Of a DNA stretch of 64,000 bases, positions 59,778 through 64,000 are shown in pieces. The stretch spans positions 7,163,001 through 7,227,000 of the forward strand of contig CP001769.1 of NCBI GenBank assembly GCA_000024525.1. Direction: 5' to 3'. Source of the stretch: Spirosoma linguale DSM 74. GTDB lineage: Bacteria > Bacteroidota > Bacteroidia > Cytophagales > Spirosomataceae. The notes beneath the pieces were generated by a model. The model saw only the letters and a list, made by a program, of their open reading frames with translations, ran no database searches and had not been told where the DNA came from. Positions within the stretch are counted from its first letter, which is position 1; the number at the start of each line of letters is the position of its first letter. The position numbers and the translations under genes are program-made.

Positions 59778-61259
59778 CTATAATATCTTGGCTAATAACT
59801 CATTTACCAATTTTGGGTCGGCCGAACCTTTCGATTTTTTCATCACCTCGCCAACGAACAGGCCCAACAGGTTTTTCTTGCCTTTCCGGTATTGCTCTAC
59901 TTTGTCGGGCCAGGCTGCCAGTACCTCTTCTACCAACGTTTGCAGGGCGTCGGTATTGCGATTCTGCACCAATCCATTCGCTTTTGCAATAGCTTCCGGT
60001 GTTGCGTCCGGTTGGTCGATCATCAGGGCAAACACCTGCTGAGCAGCGGTCTGGCTGACAACGCCCCCATCAACCATATTGATTAAAGCCGCCAGCCGCT
60101 CGGCCGAGACCGGAAACTGCCGTTCACGCAGTGTTTTTTCGTTGAGCTGTCCTTTTACCGGCCCCATAATCCAGTTTGATACGGCCTTGTAATTTGAGGT
60201 CGTCGCACAAACGGCTTCGTAATACTCGGCCAGTTCTTTGGCATCGGTCAATAACGCGGCATCGTATTCGGGCAGGCCATAGACCGACGTAAATTTCAGG
60301 TATAGCTCGGCCGGAAGTATCGGCATCTGGGCCTGAATATCGGCTAACCACGCATCCGAAATGACAACGGGCGTCAGGTCGGGGTCGGGAAAGTAACGGT
60401 AATCATTCATCGTTTCTTTCTCGCGCATGGCGTAGCTGAGACCGGTGGCGGCATCGAACGTACGGGTTTCCTGCGTAATGCGCCCACCCGATTCCGTTAG
60501 TTCAACCTGCCGCAGAAACTCGCTGTCTACCGCCCGCATCACATTCCGAATCGAATTCAGGTTTTTTACTTCAACCTTCGTGCCGAGATGCGTTGCGCCT
60601 TTGGGTCTTATGGAAACATTTACGTCGCAGCGCAGCGAACCCTCTTCCATATTGCCATCGCAGATGTCAAGATAGCGCACCAACCGGCGAACCTCCGTGA
60701 GGTATTGACCAGCTTCGTCGGCCGTTCGGATACAGGGGTCCGTCACCATTTCGATGAGGGGGGTGCCGGCACGGTTATAGTCCAGCTGCGTAGCCCATTG
60801 ATCGCCGTCGTGGATGGATTTTCCGGCGTCTTCTTCGAGGTGAATGTGGTGTATCTGGATGGTTGTCTGGTAAGACTGACCCGTTACGGGATCTTTGGCT
60901 TTAACTAAAATGCCGCCACCAACGCAGATTGGGCCTTTATCCTGTGAGAGCTGGTAGCCTTTCGGCAGATCAGGGTAAAAGTAGTTTTTACGGGCAAATA
61001 CATTATGGCGCGTAATCGTGCTGCCGCAGGCTAGTCCCATGCGCACTGCATAATCAACGGCTTTACGATTCAGTTTAGGCAACGTACCCGGATGCCCAAG
61101 CGTAATGACACTGATGTTTGTGTTTGGCTCAGCACCGAACGCATTGGTATCCGACGCGAAAATTTTGCTTTGCGTAAGCAACTGGCAGTGTACTTCCAGC
61201 CCAATAACGGCTTCGTATTGAGACAGAACCTCCGGCGAAAGGGTCGCTTCGGCTATCAT
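59778..61259 (-). CDS. gatB: aspartyl/glutamyl-tRNA amidotransferase subunit B
   Basis: GatB carries the kinase/tRNA-binding part of GatCAB, which amidates Glu-tRNA(Gln) and Asp-tRNA(Asn). The 493-residue protein has VIGLEVHCQLLTQSKIFASD, LGHPGTLPKLN, HIHLEEDAGKSIHD, NRAGTPLIEMVTDP and GSLRCDVNVSIRP, then a YqeY-like C-terminal domain ending KGSADPKLVNELLAKIL. gatA and gatC are not in the window, as is common in Bacteroidota. It is the first gene of a two-gene unit with the thioredoxin. Confidence 0.97.
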   Translation of the reverse strand: MIAEATLSPEVLSQYEAVIGLEVHCQLLTQSKIFASDTNAFGAEPNTNISVITLGHPGTLPKLNRKAVDYAVRMGLACGSTITRHNVFARKNYFYPDLPKGYQLSQDKGPICVGGGILVKAKDPVTGQSYQTTIQIHHIHLEEDAGKSIHDGDQWATQLDYNRAGTPLIEMVTDPCIRTADEAGQYLTEVRRLVRYLDICDGNMEEGSLRCDVNVSIRPKGATHLGTKVEVKNLNSIRNVMRAVDSEFLRQVELTESGGRITQETRTFDAATGLSYAMREKETMNDYRYFPDPDLTPVVISDAWLADIQAQMPILPAELYLKFTSVYGLPEYDAALLTDAKELAEYYEAVCATTSNYKAVSNWIMGPVKGQLNEKTLRERQFPVSAERLAALINMVDGGVVSQTAAQQVFALMIDQPDATPEAIAKANGLVQNRNTDALQTLVEEVLAAWPDKVEQYRKGKKNLLGLFVGEVMKKSKGSADPKLVNELLAKIL

Positions 61260-61371
61260 TGGCAGAAATTAAAAAATTTTAGACAAAGATAGGGAGAAAT
61301 AAAACAGGGGCTAGCAGCTAAGTTTGTTGGAAAAGATGGGATAGACACATTAAAAAGCCGTACCAAAGTGC

Positions 61372-62208
61372 TTACAGGACGTTGAGCCGATACTTGACGT
61401 ACGTTTGGGCAAGCAGGGCAAATTTTTGTGGATTAGGTACTCTGACCCGCTCCCGTTGAATGCGCGTGGCCGACAGTTGCTTGATCTTATTGAAAAGCGT
61501 TTGGTAATAGATATAGGCCAGATAAACGCCCATTCTAGCCCCCCGTGGCAAATTCATAATGCCAATGTAAGCCTCATCGAAGTCCTGCTGAATATCCGCT
61601 TCGATAAGTCTTTTGGCTTCAACACCAAAGTCTTTAAAGTCGACGCCGGGGAAATAGGTACGTCCCCGATCAACAAAATCACTTTTGAGATCGCGGAGGA
61701 AATTCACTTTCTGAAAAGCCGACCCCAATTTACAGGCGGCTCCCCGAAGGCGGTCAAATTCGGCCAGGTCGCCCTCGCAAAAGACCCGCAGGCACATCAG
61801 ACCAACCACCTCAGCTGACCCATAAATATACTCCTTATAGCCCTTGGCATCATAATCCTGATAATACAGATCCATCTCCATACTTTTCAGAAAAGCCTCA
61901 ATCAGCTCATGCTCAATCTTGTACTCATTCACCACAAGTTGAAAGGACTGCAATATGGGGTTGAGACTAATCCCCTCCTCAATAGCCTGATACGTATCAT
62001 GCTTGAACCGTAGTAGAAGCGTTTTTTTGTCATAATCGTGGAAGGTATCCACAATTTCATCGGCATATCGGACAAATCCATAGATGGCATAGATAGGTAA
62101 GTGAAATTTACGGTCAAGCGTTTTGATACCTAACGTAAACGACGTGCTGTACTGCTCAGTAATTAGTTTACTGCATTCCAGTGCCGTTTTGTTGAACAAT
62201 GCCATCAT
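61372..62208 (-). CDS. crtB: phytoene synthase
   Basis: CrtB joins two geranylgeranyl diphosphates to phytoene, the start of carotenoid synthesis. The 278-residue protein has both Asp-rich motifs of squalene/phytoene synthases: VRYADEIVDTFHD and LRDLKSDFVDRGRTYFPG. It also has YIYGSAEVVGLMCLRVFC and ACKLGSAFQKVNFL. It is co-directional with crtI, 94 bases after it. The substrate is inferred from this neighbour and the motifs; a squalene-type synthase is less likely. A second start one codon in is possible. Confidence 0.92.
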   Translation of the reverse strand: MMALFNKTALECSKLITEQYSTSFTLGIKTLDRKFHLPIYAIYGFVRYADEIVDTFHDYDKKTLLLRFKHDTYQAIEEGISLNPILQSFQLVVNEYKIEHELIEAFLKSMEMDLYYQDYDAKGYKEYIYGSAEVVGLMCLRVFCEGDLAEFDRLRGAACKLGSAFQKVNFLRDLKSDFVDRGRTYFPGVDFKDFGVEAKRLIEADIQQDFDEAYIGIMNLPRGARMGVYLAYIYYQTLFNKIKQLSATRIQRERVRVPNPQKFALLAQTYVKYRLNVL

Positions 62209-62302
62209 AAAAATTAAGCGTGTAGTGTTATTTAGGGTTAAAAGACCAGTGCATCGAAAAAGAACTATGGGCGTCTTTTGTGACGAGCCTCCATAACTAG
62301 AA

Positions 62303-63775
62303 TTAGTTGAATTCTCTGGCTACTTCGTCGGCTACAACCAGTCCTGATATGAGCGAAGGCGGGACGCCCGGGCCAGGTACAGTAAGTTGACCGGTATAAA
62401 ATAGGTTGTTGACCTGTTTATTCTTCAAGGACGGCTTTAAAATCGCCGTTTGACGCAGGGTGTTCGCCAGTCCATATGCATTGCCCCGGAATGCATTGTA
62501 GTCCTGTTTAAAATCATTGTGGGCATAACTACGTTTAAAGACAATATGGTTGCGAATATCCTCACCTACATAGGCTTCGAGCCGGTTCATGATTAAGTTA
62601 TAGTAATGTTCGCGAGTTGCTTCGTCATCTGTAAGGTCCGGGGCTACGGGAATCAGCAGAAACAGGTTCTCGCAACCTTCAGGGGCAATGCCGGGGTCTG
62701 TTTTTGACGGAGCAGAGGCATAAAACAAGGGCTTGGAAGGCCAGCGTGGTGTTTCATAAATTTCCTGAGCGTGTACTTTAAAGTCTTCGTCAAAGAACAG
62801 ATTATGGTGCAGCAGTCGGGGTAGACGTTTATTTACGCCCAGGTAGAACAGGAGTGATGAGGGTGCCATAACGCGACTTTTCCAATACGCATCATCATAG
62901 TTCCGGTTCGTTTCGTCGATCAGGCTTGTTTCAACATGGTTATAATCGGCGCCGGCCACTACCACATCGGTTTCAAAAATACCTTCTGTCGTAATAACGC
63001 GCTGGGCCGTTTTCTTCTGTATATCAATCTTTTGAACGGTCTGATTCAATAGAATTTTAACTCCTTTCTCTTCGGCCAGACGAACCATCGCTTTGACAAT
63101 CTCATGCATACCACCCATTGGATACCAGGTACCCAGGGCCATCTCGGCATAGTTCATCAGACTATACATGGCAGGGGTATTTTCGGGTGTGGCACCTAGA
63201 AACAGGACCGGAAACTCGACGATTTCCAGTAGGCGAGGGTGAGTGAAAAACTTACGGGCGTGCGACGCAAATGATTGGAATACATCAAGGCGCGTAACAT
63301 CGAATAACAGCTTCAGACTTAAGAATTCGGTTACCGACCGACTGGGTTTCCAGACGAATTTATTCATGCCAACCTCGTACTTGTAGGAAGCCTGCTTTAA
63401 AAACTGCCGTAACCTGGTACCACTACCCGGCTCAATTCCTTCAAACAGGGCCTCTAAGTTATCCAGTCCGGCTGGGAGGTCTACAGCCTCGTTGGGACCG
63501 AAAACGACTTTATAGGAAGGGTCGAGCCGAACAAGGTTGTAGTAATCGCTTGTTCTCTTACCAAAACGGGCAAAGTAGGTATCAAAAACGTCAGGCATCC
63601 AGTACCAACTCGGCCCCATATCGAAGGTGAATCCTTCAGCCTCAAATACGCGGGCACGTCCACCAGGTATGGAATTTTTTTCAAGAATTGTGACATCGTA
63701 ACCTTTATCGGCAAGACTGGTCGCAGCAGCAAGCCCGGCAAATCCGGCCCCAATAACAAGAACTCGCTTGGGCAT
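62303..63775 (-). CDS. crtI: phytoene desaturase (CrtI-type)
   Basis: CrtI uses FAD to turn phytoene into lycopene. The 490-residue protein begins MPKRVLVIGAGFAGLAAATS (FAD loop), then ILEKNSIPGGRARVFEAEGF and DMGPSWYWMPDVFDTYF, and ends with YTGQLTVPGPGVPPSLISGL, a C-terminal motif of CrtI-family desaturases. The start at 63775 directly precedes the FAD loop; a longer frame adds 19 hydrophobic residues. Together with crtB it can make lycopene; later genes (cyclase, ketolase) are not in the window. CrtD or CrtN types are alternatives. Confidence 0.9.
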   Translation of the reverse strand: MPKRVLVIGAGFAGLAAATSLADKGYDVTILEKNSIPGGRARVFEAEGFTFDMGPSWYWMPDVFDTYFARFGKRTSDYYNLVRLDPSYKVVFGPNEAVDLPAGLDNLEALFEGIEPGSGTRLRQFLKQASYKYEVGMNKFVWKPSRSVTEFLSLKLLFDVTRLDVFQSFASHARKFFTHPRLLEIVEFPVLFLGATPENTPAMYSLMNYAEMALGTWYPMGGMHEIVKAMVRLAEEKGVKILLNQTVQKIDIQKKTAQRVITTEGIFETDVVVAGADYNHVETSLIDETNRNYDDAYWKSRVMAPSSLLFYLGVNKRLPRLLHHNLFFDEDFKVHAQEIYETPRWPSKPLFYASAPSKTDPGIAPEGCENLFLLIPVAPDLTDDEATREHYYNLIMNRLEAYVGEDIRNHIVFKRSYAHNDFKQDYNAFRGNAYGLANTLRQTAILKPSLKNKQVNNLFYTGQLTVPGPGVPPSLISGLVVADEVAREFN

Positions 63776-63860
63776 TAGTACAAGTATGATGGTTAAAAAG
63801 TGGAAAAGTAATTGATGAAGAAATTTGTTCAAGCTAATTGGCTTAAAATTTCAACAGATT

Positions 63861-63876
63861 ACTTGTTTAATCAAGT
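63861..63876. promoter_or_regulatory. short palindrome upstream of crtI
   Basis: ACTTGTTTAATCAAGT has 5-base arms around TTTAAT, about 85 bases upstream of the crtI start. It could be an operator for a light- or stress-responsive regulator, but no such regulator is in the window, so this is only a suggestion. Confidence 0.25.
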
Positions 63877-63968
63877 GCGAAAGAGGTTATGTTAGTCGGC
63901 CTGGCCGTCAAACTAAGTACTATTACCATAGGCATTTTCTACGTTGACTTTCGTAAACAAAGCTTTAT

Positions 63969-64000
63969 ATGCCAAAAGTAGTTGCATACGAGCAATTTGG
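63969..64000 (+). CDS. possible start of a plus-strand gene (cut by window edge)
   Basis: An ATG at 63969 opens MPKVVAYEQF before the sequence ends. The start resembles those of MDR-family quinone oxidoreductases (Met-x-Lys-...-Tyr-Glu-x-Phe-Gly), but ten codons cannot settle this. It would be divergent from crtI, with the promoter region in 63833-63968. Confidence 0.3.
   Translation, partial: MPKVVAYEQF

Noticed and set aside
62209..62302. Small gene between crtI and crtB
   Set aside because: No open frame with a plausible start and no motif; it looks like a plain intergenic gap.

Overview
The window looks like a chromosome segment of a Cytophagales-type Bacteroidota, most like the Spirosoma/Fibrella group. 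The evidence is the type IX secretion genes porU and porV, a short Bacteroidota-type IlvC, the TAnnTTTG promoter boxes, the absence of Shine-Dalgarno sequences, DUF6702 and Spy-like small proteins, and a crtB/crtI pigment pair. No rRNA, tRNA, CRISPR array, phage or complete insertion sequence was seen. No stretch longer than about 260 bases lacks a gene or a recognisable repeat.

Layout. 1-5487 (minus): branched-chain amino-acid operon ilvD-ilvB-ilvN-ilvC-ilvA (ilvA cut by the window edge). 5604-7795: murQ and, convergent to it, an AGE-family epimerase. 7894-17315 (minus): GH3-family protein, a two-gene ABC-ATPase/HNH nuclease module, dxr, rseP, a DUF6702 protein and lon; the nuclease stop overlaps the dxr start. 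17520-21108 (plus): mreB-mreC-mreD, msrC, and a Spy-like periplasmic protein. 21265-29304 (plus): a Planctomycetes-style module of NHL propeller, DUF2231/cytochrome c/LRR membrane protein, PSCyt-DUF1549-DUF1553 protein and Tat-exported DUF1501 protein. 29474-36542: MscS channel, glpF-glpK (minus), zinc-free quinone-oxidoreductase-like MDR protein, exbB-exbD, glycosyltransferase (minus). 36664-44659: Rieske/FAD reductase, DEDDh exonuclease, and nuoK-L-M-N cut off from the rest of complex I. 44767-56198: GtrA-like protein, tiny lipoprotein, SprT-like protein, porU, porV, an M16 homologue without its zinc site, plsY, M20 dipeptidase, DUF1207 protein. 56285-63775: purB, proC, TlpA-like thioredoxin, gatB, crtB, crtI.

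The most striking structure lies between the genes. At least a dozen gaps hold long inverted repeats of about 65-125 bp. Several are pairs of short palindromes whose outer edges begin GTAG or GTAA, which is the architecture of REP/REPIN elements moved by RAYT transposases. They lie in co-directional, convergent and divergent gaps. One lies in frame inside the DUF1553 coding sequence, and one exactly fills the exbB-exbD gap.

The best candidates for new biology are the ATPase/HNH pair fused into the essential dxr operon, the REPIN-like family with its in-gene copy, and the cytochrome/DUF1501 module. All functional calls are from reading the sequence; no database search was possible.
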